This document shows, piece by piece, positions 27,375 to 37,916 of a stretch of 49,569 nt of DNA. The DNA is taken from assembly GCA_029863805.1 (NCBI GenBank), contig JAOTUR010000002.1, forward strand, positions 1 through 49,569, given 5' to 3'. The stretch's first letter is position 1, and each line of letters begins with the position of its first letter. This DNA comes from Candidatus Krumholzibacteriia bacterium (GTDB lineage: Bacteria; Krumholzibacteriota; Krumholzibacteriia; WVZY01). The position numbers and the translations under genes are program-made. The notes under the pieces were generated by a model. That model was not told where the DNA came from, made no database searches, and saw only the letters and a list, made by a program, of their open reading frames with translations.

Positions 27375-27818
27375 ATGCACAACTACTTCAATGAGAAGTC
27401 GCTCCACAATATCGACCCTAAGGGTCGTCTCCTCCTTCCCAAGGACATCCGCCACGCGTTCAAGATAAAGAAGGGGGACCCGTTGTACCTAGTTCCCAAC
27501 CTTTCCGATCCTCAGTATCTGGAAATCCGGACCGCCAAACAGTGGGGTGACTACTGTGAGAGCCTACGGCGAGAGACCTCCGGCGAACAGAAAAAAGACA
27601 CATTCAGGTACGCCATGATGAGCAAGGAGCAATCGACCGTCGATGGCCAGGGACGCATCCTCATACCTCAAGGGATACGAGATAGCTGCAAACTCGATGG
27701 TTCGGTCGCTGTAATCAACATGGACCAGTACACCGAAGTCTGGTGCCAGGAACACGTGGAAAGAAAATATGCAGATATGGTGCGTGCCTTTAAGGCGACC
27801 AACGATCGGATATTTTAA
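27375..27818 (+). CDS. mraZ: Division/cell wall cluster transcriptional regulator MraZ
   Basis: Two AbrB-like repeats: IDPKGRLLLPKDIR and VDGQGRILIPQGIR; first gene of the dcw cluster. Confidence 0.93.
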   Translation: MHNYFNEKSLHNIDPKGRLLLPKDIRHAFKIKKGDPLYLVPNLSDPQYLEIRTAKQWGDYCESLRRETSGEQKKDTFRYAMMSKEQSTVDGQGRILIPQGIRDSCKLDGSVAVINMDQYTEVWCQEHVERKYADMVRAFKATNDRIF

Positions 27819-28798
27819 TGCCGCCGGCGACCAGCGTGACCGAAAGGGATGAGATCTATCGTGTGTCGTGTTCTTGGGAGCATTTGATGTCTCACAAACC
27901 GGTGATGGTGCAGGAAACTCTGACCTATTTACTACATGATAATTCGCAATCGATTCTGGACGCTACAGTGGGCTGTGGAGGCCATACGATGGCGATTCTC
28001 AAAGCCGATCCTAGTGTTCGGGTGCTGGGCATCGACCGAGATGCGCAGGCCCTGCGAGACGCGCAGCGAATGTTGAAGGCTTTTGCGACGAGAATCCGAT
28101 TGGTGGAGACGAACTTCGTGGATGTGGGGAAGGTGCTTTCGGAATGGGGAAGAGTCGACGGCATCCTGGCGGACCTTGGTGTATCGAGTTTGCAACTGGA
28201 CACATCATCGCGTGGATTCAGCTACAGCAAGGACGGTCCACTAGATATGAAAATGTCACCAGAGGGAAGAACGGCGAGAATGCTTTTGCAGGAGACGCAA
28301 CACAGCGACCTGGCCCAGATCTTGAGACAGTACGGCGAGGTTTCAGGAGCAACGAGAATCGCGCGATCGATCCGGCGGGCGGTTGAGAGAAACAACATGA
28401 GAACTACAAGAGATCTCGCAATAGCCATAGACTCCGCATTACCTGGCGTAGCAACACCAGCCTTGCTCAGCAAGGTCTTCCAGGCAGTTCGCATAGCGGT
28501 AAACGACGAGCTGCGGAACATCACGGAGTTTCTGGAACGAGTTTTCACATATGTGAACCAGAACGCGAGGATTGTTATCATCAGCTATCACTCTTTGGAA
28601 GACCGATTGATAAAAGACTTCTTCCGGCGCGAGAGTAAGGATTGCCTGTGTCCGACAGCAGTACCGGTGTGCACCTGTGATCACAGTGCCAGGCTCGAGG
28701 TTTTGACGCGGCGGGTAGTCAAGCCGTCTGTAGAGGAAATCACACGGAACACGCGTGCGCGCAGCGCAAGACTGCGCGCAGCGCGAGTTCTGGGCTAG
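27818..28798 (+). CDS. rsmH: 16S rRNA (cytosine(1402)-N(4))-methyltransferase; start could be ATG 27887
   Basis: HKPVMVQETLTYL, DATVGCGGHTMAIL, DGILADLGVSSLQLD...GFSYSKDGPLDMKM, SYHSLEDRLIKDFF. Confidence 0.95.
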   Translation: MPPATSVTERDEIYRVSCSWEHLMSHKPVMVQETLTYLLHDNSQSILDATVGCGGHTMAILKADPSVRVLGIDRDAQALRDAQRMLKAFATRIRLVETNFVDVGKVLSEWGRVDGILADLGVSSLQLDTSSRGFSYSKDGPLDMKMSPEGRTARMLLQETQHSDLAQILRQYGEVSGATRIARSIRRAVERNNMRTTRDLAIAIDSALPGVATPALLSKVFQAVRIAVNDELRNITEFLERVFTYVNQNARIVIISYHSLEDRLIKDFFRRESKDCLCPTAVPVCTCDHSARLEVLTRRVVKPSVEEITRNTRARSARLRAARVLG

Positions 28799-28808
28799 GA
28801 GAAGAATA

Positions 28809-29252
28809 TTGAAGACAACGCGCAATCATATCTATCGAAGGTTCAGCAGTCTCGTATTCGCAGCTCTGACGTGTCAGGCGAGGTTGTCTGTGACACTTGC
28901 CGTGTACTCATCGATTGCGCTGCTGTTGTTGACGTACGTGACTGCACAAGTGTACACCAGTGCTCTCACCCAGCAGATTGCGGAGCTGAAGCAGGAGAGG
29001 CACGTCCACAAAGAGATCCTTCACAGAATGTCAAGCGACTACATTTCGTTATCGTCCAGGGCTCGTGTGACGCACTACTGTGAGAGCGTTTTGGGCATGA
29101 CACAGGCAACGGATGATAGCATGGAAAGGATCGCAATCTCTGACGACATCATCGGTTTTCGAGAACCGATCGCGTTCACTCTTCGCGATGCGCGGCCCCC
29201 TGATCCGAACCGTTTCACACTGCTCCGTGAAGACGGAAAGTCAGGTCAATGA
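28809..29252 (+). CDS. ftsL: FtsL-like cell division protein
   Basis: One TM segment plus coiled-coil (TSALTQQIAELKQERHVHKEIL) between rsmH and ftsI; likely TTG start at 28809. Confidence 0.7.
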   Translation: MKTTRNHIYRRFSSLVFAALTCQARLSVTLAVYSSIALLLLTYVTAQVYTSALTQQIAELKQERHVHKEILHRMSSDYISLSSRARVTHYCESVLGMTQATDDSMERIAISDDIIGFREPIAFTLRDARPPDPNRFTLLREDGKSGQ

Positions 29253-31360
29253 AAAGTTGGAAAAATAATCTCCGACTCTATGTCGTCGGTGGCATCTTTG
29301 TACTCTTTACCTTTGTGCTGTGGGCCCGACTGATCCAGGTTCAGGTTTTCGGCCAGGCGCACTATGGGAACATCGCCGAAAATCAGTGGAAAGTGACGCG
29401 TCAAATACCGCCGGTGCGCGGGGGCATCTTCGATCGCAACGGCCGTCCACTGGCATTGAGTATACGCTCCTGTTCGGTATCTTTGCGACCACAAGAGGTC
29501 AAAGAGCCGGCCAGAGTTATCTCGCTTCTTTCCAAACGTCTGTCGATATCCAAGCGTTCAATCAAGAAGTACCTCCGTTCGGACAAGCCTTTTGTTTGGG
29601 TAAAAAGACAGTGCTCCTTGTCCGAAAAGTCACGACTGGAGCTGAAGTCGATTCCCGGCGTGGATATTCATTGGGAAGCCGACCGTGTATATCCGTTCGG
29701 AAGTACAGGGGCAAAGATCGTGGGTTTTGTCGGACGTGACAGCAAGGGGATGGCCGGCATAGAAGCCACTTTTGACGAGACGCTAGCGGGGGAGCCCGGT
29801 TGGGAGAAAGTGCAGCGAGACGGAGCTTACAGATCTCGAGGTTATTACACCTATGCACAAAGAAAGCCAAAAGACGGCAGGCATGTGTTCTTGACCATTG
29901 ACGCAAGCATTCAGGAAATTGCTGAACTCGAGCTAGAGCGGGCAACGGAACAGATGGGCGCAAAAGGTGGAACGCTAATCGTCCTGGATTGCAAGAGCGG
30001 TGAGATCCTGTCTTTGGCCGAGTATCCCGCTCCCACCTCTCGAGAGAACGAGGATTTGGTTGATTCGCTATGGACTATTCGTTCGATCTCCCATGCCTAT
30101 GAGCCCGGTTCCACATTCAAGTTGGTGACCGCAGCGGCTCTGCTCGAAACGTCGAAGATTCGCAGCTTTGATGTATTCGACGCGGAAAACGGCAAGGCGG
30201 ACCTAGGGGTCGCCGTCATATCAGACGCCCATCCACATGGCCACTTGACGTTTAGGGAGGGGTTCGTGTTATCCAGCAACATTGTCATGGCCAAAGCCTC
30301 CCTCAATCTCGACCCGATGGAATTTTTCAAGTTTATTCGCGTGTTTGGCTTTGGCGCGAAGACGGGTGTCCAATTTCCCGGCGAATCAGCTGGCCGTGTC
30401 GCACCGGTAAGCGAGTGGTCGCGGCGGACTCAGGTAACAATGGCGTTTGGTCAGGAGATCGCTGTAACCCCTCTGCAAATGGCAAACGCGTTTGCCGCCG
30501 TCGCAAACGACGGAGTGCTAATGGTCCCCAGAATCGTGAAATCGGTCGTAGATGAGAATCGGGGCACGGTCAAAGCGTTTGATGCCGTGAAGGTTCGCAG
30601 GATCGTATCGGAGGACACCGCCCGGCGCCTCAAGAGCTTCTGCCAGGCAGTAGTCGAGGAAGGGACCGGTACCAAAGCAGCTCTGGATTATTTGCGTCTG
30701 TCCGGCAAGACGGGCACGGCAGAGAAGGCGTCGGTGCAGGGGGGCTATTCATCTAATCGGTTTATAGCGAGCTTTATTGGATTTGCACCTTACGACGATC
30801 CTCAGATCGTCTGTTTGGTGTCACTCGACGAACCCAGCTATTACTACCGGTTTGGCGGGGTCTCCGCGGCACCCGTTTTTGCTAGGATGATGGCAGCGAT
30901 TGCGAACTCCTCGTCCATTTTTGACGAGGTCCTGTTGAGCGATTTTCTTGAGGATGACCCAATGGCAGCTGCGGGTACGCACATAGCCCCAAATTTCTTG
31001 AGGCTCGATCGCGACAGGGCTATGCAGCGTGCAAGGCAGCTCGAGCTAAACGTGTTGTGCAAAGGGGAAGGTGGTGAAGTGGTAGCCCAGGATCCTGACC
31101 CCGGTGTGGCTATGGCACGCGACGAAGTCATCCGGCTTTACATGAGTGGCAATGGCTCGTCGTCGGTGTCTGAAACACCGGATCTCGTGGGCTTGCCGTT
31201 ACGTGTCGCCAAACGCAGAGCCGTAGAGGCGGGACTCCGCTGCCGCGTCACTGGCAGTGGGGTAGTTACTTCGCAGTATCCTCCGCCCAAACACTCAGCG
31301 AAGGGTGGCGTTGTCAAAATCTATTGCGAGAACAAGCTGGTAGCAGGGTTCAAGAGTTGA
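29249..31360 (+). CDS. ftsI: Peptidoglycan transpeptidase (FtsI/SpoVD-type) with C-terminal PASTA domains
   Basis: SxxK in PGSTFKLVTAA, SxN in VLSSNIVMA, KTGT in LSGKTGTAEKA; C-terminal PASTA-like TPDLVGLPLRVAKRRAVEAGLRCRV. Confidence 0.93.
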   Translation: MKSWKNNLRLYVVGGIFVLFTFVLWARLIQVQVFGQAHYGNIAENQWKVTRQIPPVRGGIFDRNGRPLALSIRSCSVSLRPQEVKEPARVISLLSKRLSISKRSIKKYLRSDKPFVWVKRQCSLSEKSRLELKSIPGVDIHWEADRVYPFGSTGAKIVGFVGRDSKGMAGIEATFDETLAGEPGWEKVQRDGAYRSRGYYTYAQRKPKDGRHVFLTIDASIQEIAELELERATEQMGAKGGTLIVLDCKSGEILSLAEYPAPTSRENEDLVDSLWTIRSISHAYEPGSTFKLVTAAALLETSKIRSFDVFDAENGKADLGVAVISDAHPHGHLTFREGFVLSSNIVMAKASLNLDPMEFFKFIRVFGFGAKTGVQFPGESAGRVAPVSEWSRRTQVTMAFGQEIAVTPLQMANAFAAVANDGVLMVPRIVKSVVDENRGTVKAFDAVKVRRIVSEDTARRLKSFCQAVVEEGTGTKAALDYLRLSGKTGTAEKASVQGGYSSNRFIASFIGFAPYDDPQIVCLVSLDEPSYYYRFGGVSAAPVFARMMAAIANSSSIFDEVLLSDFLEDDPMAAAGTHIAPNFLRLDRDRAMQRARQLELNVLCKGEGGEVVAQDPDPGVAMARDEVIRLYMSGNGSSSVSETPDLVGLPLRVAKRRAVEAGLRCRVTGSGVVTSQYPPPKHSAKGGVVKIYCENKLVAGFKS

Positions 31361-31366
31361 TCCGTC

Positions 31367-32881
31367 ATGGGGGCGAGACGTAAGAAGATCGATGAGACCT
31401 TTCGTCTCGCCAGACTTATGGACGCTCTAGATAAAGTGGGCGCGAACAACATGCGAGATCTGGATGTGCGGGGACTAAAGAGCGACTCTCGGGCGGTGGA
31501 GCCGGGGGATGTTTTTGTCGCACTGCGCGGTGTGACGTTTGATGGCCATGGTCACGTGCGTGAGGCTATAGAACGAGGCGCCGTCGCTTGTGTCACTGAA
31601 CACCGCGTCGAGACCGGCGATGTGCCAAACGTTGTCGTGACGGATACAGCAAAAGCGCTAGCTGTGTTGGCGTCACATATTGCTGAAGATCCCGCACGAG
31701 ACTTGCGCTTGGTTGGGGTGACCGGCACCAACGGCAAGACGTCGACGGCCCACTTGCTACGCGCGATCTGTGATAAATCGTCCTGGGGCAAGATGGGGAT
31801 AATTGGCACGGTCGGGCACGGGGTGGGCACTGAATTGGAGGAGGGCGCACATACCACTCCGGAGCCGATCACACTCCACCGATTGTTGAAGAAGATAAAA
31901 AAGCAGTCTTGTGTCGGGGTGGTCATGGAGGTCAGTTCTCACGCGGTGAGGCAGCAACGCGTTTGGGGGCTGGATTTTGAGATTGGGATGCTTACCAATA
32001 TAACCCGTGATCACCTCGATTATCATCCAACCTTCGAAGACTATGTCGATGCGAAACGGGAGTTCTGTTACTCGCTGATTGCCGCAGGTCGGCGTAAGGA
32101 AGCCGGTACCTTGATATACTCAGTGGATAACGAGCAATCCAAAGACATCGGCGAGAGATTCCCCGGCAAGAAGATCTCGACCAGCTCGAGAGTCAAGGCT
32201 GATGTTTTCGCCGCAGGTGTAAGAGCGACCCGTGAGGGAACGCGGTTTGAGTTGCATTTCGCGTCCGGTCGCATCTCTGTCAACTTGCAACTGCTGGGGA
32301 CTTTTAGTGCTGCAAACGCGGTGATGGCCGCGGCGGGAGCACATCAGCTTGGCATCGATCACGAAGCGATAAAGCAGGGTTTGGAGTCTGTGAGTCGCGT
32401 GCGCGGTCGCTTCGAAGCGCTGGGAGGCGGAACCAAACCCCTGGTGATCGTGGACTACTCGCACACGCCCGATAGTCTAGAGCGAACCCTCAAGTTTTGT
32501 CGAGTACTTACCCCAGGGCGGCTTATAACCGTCTTTGGATGTGGCGGCGATCGTGATAAGGGTAAGCGTCCCCTAATGGGTGAGATCGCGGAGAAGTACT
32601 CTGATATTTGTTACGTAACCAGCGATAACCCTCGGAGCGAGGATCCGGGACGAATCATAGAAGAAATCCTCTCGGGCATGGATCCCCATGGTGAGCAGCT
32701 TCATGTTGAGGTGGACCGGAGAAAGGCAATTCACGAAGCTATCGAACAATCAGCCAAAGGCGACCTGGTGGCGATTTGCGGCAAGGGTCACGAGGATTAT
32801 CAAATCATCGGTGCGAGAAGAATTCACTTTGACGACCGTGAGCAAGCCGAACGAGCTCTGCAAAAATGGGACATGAGTTGA
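31367..32881 (+). CDS. murE: UDP-MurNAc-tripeptide synthetase, probably meso-DAP adding
   Basis: GVTGTNGKTSTAHLLRAI, HTTPEPITLHRLL, and DNPR (TSDNPRSEDP), characteristic of mDAP-specific MurE. Confidence 0.95.
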   Translation: MGARRKKIDETFRLARLMDALDKVGANNMRDLDVRGLKSDSRAVEPGDVFVALRGVTFDGHGHVREAIERGAVACVTEHRVETGDVPNVVVTDTAKALAVLASHIAEDPARDLRLVGVTGTNGKTSTAHLLRAICDKSSWGKMGIIGTVGHGVGTELEEGAHTTPEPITLHRLLKKIKKQSCVGVVMEVSSHAVRQQRVWGLDFEIGMLTNITRDHLDYHPTFEDYVDAKREFCYSLIAAGRRKEAGTLIYSVDNEQSKDIGERFPGKKISTSSRVKADVFAAGVRATREGTRFELHFASGRISVNLQLLGTFSAANAVMAAAGAHQLGIDHEAIKQGLESVSRVRGRFEALGGGTKPLVIVDYSHTPDSLERTLKFCRVLTPGRLITVFGCGGDRDKGKRPLMGEIAEKYSDICYVTSDNPRSEDPGRIIEEILSGMDPHGEQLHVEVDRRKAIHEAIEQSAKGDLVAICGKGHEDYQIIGARRIHFDDREQAERALQKWDMS

Positions 32882-34278
32882 TGGCAAAGACGTTGACTTG
32901 GGTCGAGCGCTCTCTCAAAGACGCTGATCTGCTGCGGAGGGGCGATTTGTTCGGGCGTGATGACGACGGTTGGCTGGGAGCCACGATCGACTCCCGAGGG
33001 GACTGCTCGCAACGCATATTCTTCGCCTTAAAGGGAGAACACACGGACGGTAATCGTTTTGCTGGGGAAGCTCGGTCCAAGGGGTGTCGTGCCGTCATTA
33101 TCGACCGTAAGGATACGGTCGATGAGGTTGTCCACAACAGAATACCCTTCTTTCTTGTCGAAGACTCGTTGACTGCGCTTCAGCAACTGGCGCGGGCGTA
33201 TAGGGGCTCAGTGGACGTTCGAGTCATTGCCGTGACGGGTAGCGCGGGAAAGACGACTACAAAAGAATACATAAAGATGATTCTGAAGAAGAACTACAAG
33301 GTTCATTCAAATCGGGGCAATCTCAACAACCATATTGGTGTACCCCTCACTCTATTGGAAATGGACCACGAAAGCGAGTACCTGATCTCCGAGGTCGCCG
33401 CCAATCACGTCGGGGAGATCGATTTTCTTGCTGAGATTTTGAGTCCGGATATCGGAGTCATTACCAATATTGGAGATGCTCATATCGGTCTTTTCGGGAG
33501 CCGGGCAAAAATCGCCGAGGCGAAGGCAGAGCTGTTACATAGAATCGAAGCCGCAGGAACGGCGGTTTTACCTGGTGATGACGATTATCTCGAGGTGCTT
33601 ATGAAGGGCACGCGATGCAAAATCGTGACTTTCGGGTATGGCGACGAATGCACATTTGGAATTTCTTCGATCGTCGAGCAGGAGGAACGGATTGCGTTCG
33701 AAATAAACGGGCAACGTCTAGCGATAAGAACTTTTGGGTTATACAACGTGTTGAATGCCGCTGCAGCTTTTGCCGTTGGAGACCTGTGTGGCATCGAAAT
33801 AGAACACATTGCACAAGCGTTTGCCGAGGTAGAACCGATACGTGGTCGGGCTCACATGCAGCGCGTGCGAGATGTCGTGTTGATTGATGACTCATACAAT
33901 GCTAATCCAACGAGCATGCGCGTCTCTCTCGATGCGATGTGCCGCGTTGCCGGCAAGCGTCGGATCGCCATCCTAGGTGATATGGCTGAACTCGGGTCGT
34001 ACTCCGATTCCGAACATCGCCAGCTCGGTAGCTATATCGTCGGCTCGTGTGTCGACCGAGTATATTGGTTGGGTGAAGAAGGGCAACACGTGGCTGAGGG
34101 GATGGGATCGGGTGAGAAATCGATACTTTTGTTCGATGGATTGGAAGAACTGTGTGGATTTGTTGAAGGGGATCTGCAGTCAGGCGATGTAGTGCTGGTC
34201 AAGGCGTCGCGGGCGTCTGCTCTCGATAAACTGGTTGCGCGATTACAGCAGACTGTTCTCAAGGAAGACGGGAAGTAA
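32881..34278 (+). CDS. murF: UDP-MurNAc-tripeptide--D-Ala-D-Ala ligase
   Basis: AVTGSAGKTTTKEYI, SNRGNLNNHIGVPLTLL, DDSYNANPTSM; TGATG overlap with murE. Confidence 0.95.
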   Translation: MAKTLTWVERSLKDADLLRRGDLFGRDDDGWLGATIDSRGDCSQRIFFALKGEHTDGNRFAGEARSKGCRAVIIDRKDTVDEVVHNRIPFFLVEDSLTALQQLARAYRGSVDVRVIAVTGSAGKTTTKEYIKMILKKNYKVHSNRGNLNNHIGVPLTLLEMDHESEYLISEVAANHVGEIDFLAEILSPDIGVITNIGDAHIGLFGSRAKIAEAKAELLHRIEAAGTAVLPGDDDYLEVLMKGTRCKIVTFGYGDECTFGISSIVEQEERIAFEINGQRLAIRTFGLYNVLNAAAAFAVGDLCGIEIEHIAQAFAEVEPIRGRAHMQRVRDVVLIDDSYNANPTSMRVSLDAMCRVAGKRRIAILGDMAELGSYSDSEHRQLGSYIVGSCVDRVYWLGEEGQHVAEGMGSGEKSILLFDGLEELCGFVEGDLQSGDVVLVKASRASALDKLVARLQQTVLKEDGK

Positions 34279-35363
34279 TGCTATATCATCTCCTTTATCC
34301 CTTGCATGAGTATTTCTCCGCCTTAAATGTATTTCGTTACATTACGTTTAGAGCAGCCTACGCGACGGTCACCGCGCTCCTCATTAGCTTTGTCATAGGA
34401 CCGTGGTTCATTCGTTTCCTGCAAAGACGTAACGTCTGTGAGCAGATCAGCGATGACGGGCCGGAGACGCACGCTGCCAAGCGTGGTACGCCGACCATGG
34501 GCGGGCTACTTATCCTTGCGGCGATAGTTGTTCCAGCGCTTCTGTGGTGTAATCTGACGAATCCTTACGTGCAGATTGCCTTGATCACAACGTTGTGGAT
34601 GGGGCTAATCGGTTTTATTGACGACTACCTGGGGGTCATCAAGAAGCGACCAAAAGGTCTTGTTGGTCGTTACAAGCTTATTGGCCAAGTAACCTATGGT
34701 TTAGCTCTGGGTGCCTTCCTTTATTTCAGGCCGCTTCTAGCGGATGCCGGAACACTGTCGAGCATTCCATTCATGAAGGGTCTTTTCATCAACTTCGGAC
34801 CGTTGTACATCATTCTGGTGATGTTAGTGCTGACGGCAACCAGTAACGCGGTCAACCTCACCGACGGTGTTGACGGCCTGGCAATCGGACTGGGCGCGTT
34901 TTGTTTTTTGGCCTTTGCGGGATTGGCTTATTTGAGTGGTCACCGGGTTTTCTCCGAATACCTCAATATACTCTACCTCGATGGCAGCGGTGAGCTAAGC
35001 ATCTATTGTATGGCTGTCGTGGGTGCGTCGCTTGGCTTCCTGTGGTACAACAGTCATCCCGCTCAAATTTTCATGGGCGACACGGGCTCGCTAGCCTTGG
35101 GTGGTGCGCTCGGCGCTGTTGCGGTTCTTCTCAAAAGAGAACTCCTGTTGCTCGTCATAGGTGGAATTTTTGTCGCTGAGGCGCTGAGTGTGATTATTCA
35201 AGTCGCCTCTTTCAGATTTAGAAGAAAGAGGATATTCAAGATGTCGCCACTTCATCATCATTTCGAGCTTAGTGGCTGGTCCGAATCCAAAATTGTCGTC
35301 CGTTTCTGGATAATCGCTACCTTGCTGACTCTGCTGAGCCTCAGCACATTGAAACTTCAATAA
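34278..35363 (+). CDS. mraY: Phospho-MurNAc-pentapeptide transferase
   Basis: AKRGTPTMGGLLIL, GFIDDYLGVIKK, NLTDGVDGLAIG, MSPLHHHFEL. Confidence 0.96.
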   Translation: MLYHLLYPLHEYFSALNVFRYITFRAAYATVTALLISFVIGPWFIRFLQRRNVCEQISDDGPETHAAKRGTPTMGGLLILAAIVVPALLWCNLTNPYVQIALITTLWMGLIGFIDDYLGVIKKRPKGLVGRYKLIGQVTYGLALGAFLYFRPLLADAGTLSSIPFMKGLFINFGPLYIILVMLVLTATSNAVNLTDGVDGLAIGLGAFCFLAFAGLAYLSGHRVFSEYLNILYLDGSGELSIYCMAVVGASLGFLWYNSHPAQIFMGDTGSLALGGALGAVAVLLKRELLLLVIGGIFVAEALSVIIQVASFRFRRKRIFKMSPLHHHFELSGWSESKIVVRFWIIATLLTLLSLSTLKLQ

Positions 35364-35374
35364 ACCGGGTCGAC

Positions 35375-36733
35375 ATGAATATCTCAAAAAAGAAATCCTT
35401 CTTGGTCCTTGGAATGGGAAAGAGCGGAATAGCGGTCGCCAGACTTCTGGCAGACAAGGGTTTTTCGGTGGTGGTCTTCGACGATGATCGATCCGCCATG
35501 GATGTCGCGAGCAGCATGCCGGAAATCACTGGTATCAGAGATAGCATCGAATTTGCCAGCGGGGAAAGTGTCCTTCGCCATCTGGTGCAAAGTGATTGTC
35601 TTGTCGTGAGTCCCGGCGTGCCACTCGATCATCCGTTGGTAAAGAAAGCCGAGCTTGATGGCATCGAGCTCACGGGAGAGCTGGAAGTAGCGTATCACTT
35701 TTGCTCCTCCAATCTAGTGGGCGTCACCGGAACGAATGGTAAATCCACGGTGGTGGGGCTGCTCGGCAGTATTTTTACTGCCGCAGGCAAGCGGTGTGTC
35801 GTTGCGGGAAATATCGGGACGCCGTTGTCATCGGTCGTGGACAGTAAAGAGCAATTCGACATCATTGTTCTCGAGATCAGTAGTTTCCAGCTCGACACAA
35901 TATCCGATTTCAAGGTTGGAGTCGCAGTACTTTTGAATGTGACAGCGGACCACCTCGATAGGTATGACAACTCTTTCGAGCGATACTCCCAGTCCAAATC
36001 AAGGATTCTCAATCGTGCAGATGAAAACACGTTTTTTGTCTATAATGCCGAGGATGCGGTGTGTCGACGGATCGCTGCTGGTTTTCGGGGCAAGAAAATA
36101 CCTTTTAGTTCTGCAAAACGCTTGTCGTGCGGAGTGTATCTCGACGACGATGCGATCGTCGAGCGCTGGCAAGGCCATGCGAGTTCGATCCTGGCGACGA
36201 AAGATTTCTCTCCGGTCGGTGTTCACAACCTTGAAAACGCAATGGCGGCTGTAGCTGCTGCCAAGCCCTTCTCCATCTCCGGGGACATTATCCGTGGAGC
36301 GCTCAAAAGATATCATTCTCTACCGCATCGAATGGAAATGACGCGAATTGTACGCGGGGTGGCCTATATCAACGATTCCAAAGCAACCAACGTGGATGCG
36401 GCCATCAAGAGTGTACGTAGCATCGAGGGTTCGCTGGTCTTGATCATGGGTGGCCTCGATAAGAATGGCGATTTTACGCCGCTAGTAGATCATATCGGTG
36501 GTGTCAAGCTGGTTGTGGTTATTGGGCAGGCAAGCGACAAGATTGTGTCCGTCTTGAACGGTCACTGCGAGATACAACGCGCAGACAGCATGGAAGCGGC
36601 GGTCAAGATCGCGAGCGAGCACACCACCGCGGGGGACACGGTCCTCCTTGCACCGGCATGTGCCAGTTTTGATATGTTTCGCGATTACATGGCGCGAGGT
36701 GAGGCATTCACCGGCGCCGTTAACTCTCTGTGA
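35375..36733 (+). CDS. murD: UDP-MurNAc-L-alanine--D-glutamate ligase
   Basis: VLGMGKSGIAVARLL, GVTGTNGKSTVVGLL, LPHRMEMTRIVRGVAYINDSKATN. Confidence 0.95.
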   Translation: MNISKKKSFLVLGMGKSGIAVARLLADKGFSVVVFDDDRSAMDVASSMPEITGIRDSIEFASGESVLRHLVQSDCLVVSPGVPLDHPLVKKAELDGIELTGELEVAYHFCSSNLVGVTGTNGKSTVVGLLGSIFTAAGKRCVVAGNIGTPLSSVVDSKEQFDIIVLEISSFQLDTISDFKVGVAVLLNVTADHLDRYDNSFERYSQSKSRILNRADENTFFVYNAEDAVCRRIAAGFRGKKIPFSSAKRLSCGVYLDDDAIVERWQGHASSILATKDFSPVGVHNLENAMAAVAAAKPFSISGDIIRGALKRYHSLPHRMEMTRIVRGVAYINDSKATNVDAAIKSVRSIEGSLVLIMGGLDKNGDFTPLVDHIGGVKLVVVIGQASDKIVSVLNGHCEIQRADSMEAAVKIASEHTTAGDTVLLAPACASFDMFRDYMARGEAFTGAVNSL

Positions 36734-36743
36734 GTAATTAGCA

Positions 36744-37916
36744 ATGCGTAAGCTGAACCCAGCACAGATGGAATGCGATAAGCGAATCCTCTTGATCGTT
36801 GTGATTCTGCTGGCGGTAGGGGCAAGCCTTGTAGCGTCGTCAAGTTCGTACTTTTCCACAGCCAAGTTTTCAGATCCCTATTTCCTGCTCAAACGACATC
36901 TTGTCAGAATGTTGATCGCGGGTTTGTTTCTCATTCTTGCCATGCACATTGATTACCGGATTTTTCGTAAGCTGTCGCCTGTGGCCCTGACGGTGGGCAT
37001 TGCCATGCTCGTAGGGCTGCTTATTTTTGGACACGCTATCAGGGATACGATGCGATGGTATCACGTGCGATTTCTACAAGTGACATTTCAACCATCGGAG
37101 ATGGCACGTCTATCGTTAGTGCTGTTTCTCGCTTACTGGGTAGCGCGCAAGGGAGAATCGCTCCAAGATTTCAAGAGCGGATTTCTTCCGCCGGCGGCTG
37201 CAATTGTTGCAGTGCTCGGTTTGATGGCAGCACAACCAAACTATGGCTCTGCGTCTGCGACGGCGATTATAGCCTTTTTGATGCTCTACTTAGGTGGGGT
37301 AAGAATTCGCCACCTGACCGTGCTGGGGCTGTCCGTCGCGGGGGTCGCACTACTTAGAGTGATAAGTGGCGGATATGTACGCGAAAGAATCGTGGCATAT
37401 TTCAACCGCAGTGAGGGTATCGGCGACATGAATTGGCAGCTTTATCAGTCGCTGGTGGGACTCGGGTCGGGTGGTCCACTGGGCTTGGGTTTTGGCGAGA
37501 GCAGGCAGAAACTAAATTGGTTGCCCGACTCGCACACCGACTTCATCTTCTCGATACTGGGCGAGGAAGCGGGGTTGATCGGGACACTGTTGGTAAGCCT
37601 CTTGTTCCTGCTCTTGGTGCTGCGTGCACTCAAGATATCGACGAACAGCGGAGACAAGTTTGGACAGATGCTGGTTATCGGGATTGGCTGTTCTATTTTC
37701 GTCTATGCAATGCTCAACATGTCCGTCGCTACGGGGCTCTTCCCCGTTACGGGATTGCCACTTCCCTTCCTGAGTTATGGCGGTTCCGCGTTGGTGGTAA
37801 ATGCGTTTTCCGTCGGTATACTTTTGAATGTTTCCAAAAGAACATCGTTGTCGAATCCGTCGCGAAGACGTCGGCGACCTCTTCGCGTCTATGTCAAGGG
37901 GGAGCGATGCGTGTAA
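36744..37916 (+). CDS. ftsW: Lipid II polymerase FtsW (SEDS family)
   Basis: MRWYHVRFLQVTFQPSEMARL, PDSHTDFIFSILGEEAGLIG, TGLPLPFLSYGGSAL. Confidence 0.95.
   Translation: MRKLNPAQMECDKRILLIVVILLAVGASLVASSSSYFSTAKFSDPYFLLKRHLVRMLIAGLFLILAMHIDYRIFRKLSPVALTVGIAMLVGLLIFGHAIRDTMRWYHVRFLQVTFQPSEMARLSLVLFLAYWVARKGESLQDFKSGFLPPAAAIVAVLGLMAAQPNYGSASATAIIAFLMLYLGGVRIRHLTVLGLSVAGVALLRVISGGYVRERIVAYFNRSEGIGDMNWQLYQSLVGLGSGGPLGLGFGESRQKLNWLPDSHTDFIFSILGEEAGLIGTLLVSLLFLLLVLRALKISTNSGDKFGQMLVIGIGCSIFVYAMLNMSVATGLFPVTGLPLPFLSYGGSALVVNAFSVGILLNVSKRTSLSNPSRRRRRPLRVYVKGERCV

Noticed and set aside
27101-27394. 97-aa ORF between the glycan locus and mraZ
   Set aside because: Covers hairpins and the candidate mraZ promoter, no recognisable motif, and overlaps the mraZ start; more likely regulatory DNA.
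28755-28808. ORF-track start of ftsL inside rsmH
   Set aside because: The first 18 codons overlap the conserved C-terminal part of rsmH; a start at TTG 28809 is more plausible.
37433-37906. 158-codon upstream extension of the murG ORF
   Set aside because: It runs in another frame across the conserved ftsW sequence; the typical MurG N-terminus MRVMIAGGGTGGHVYPG begins at 37907.
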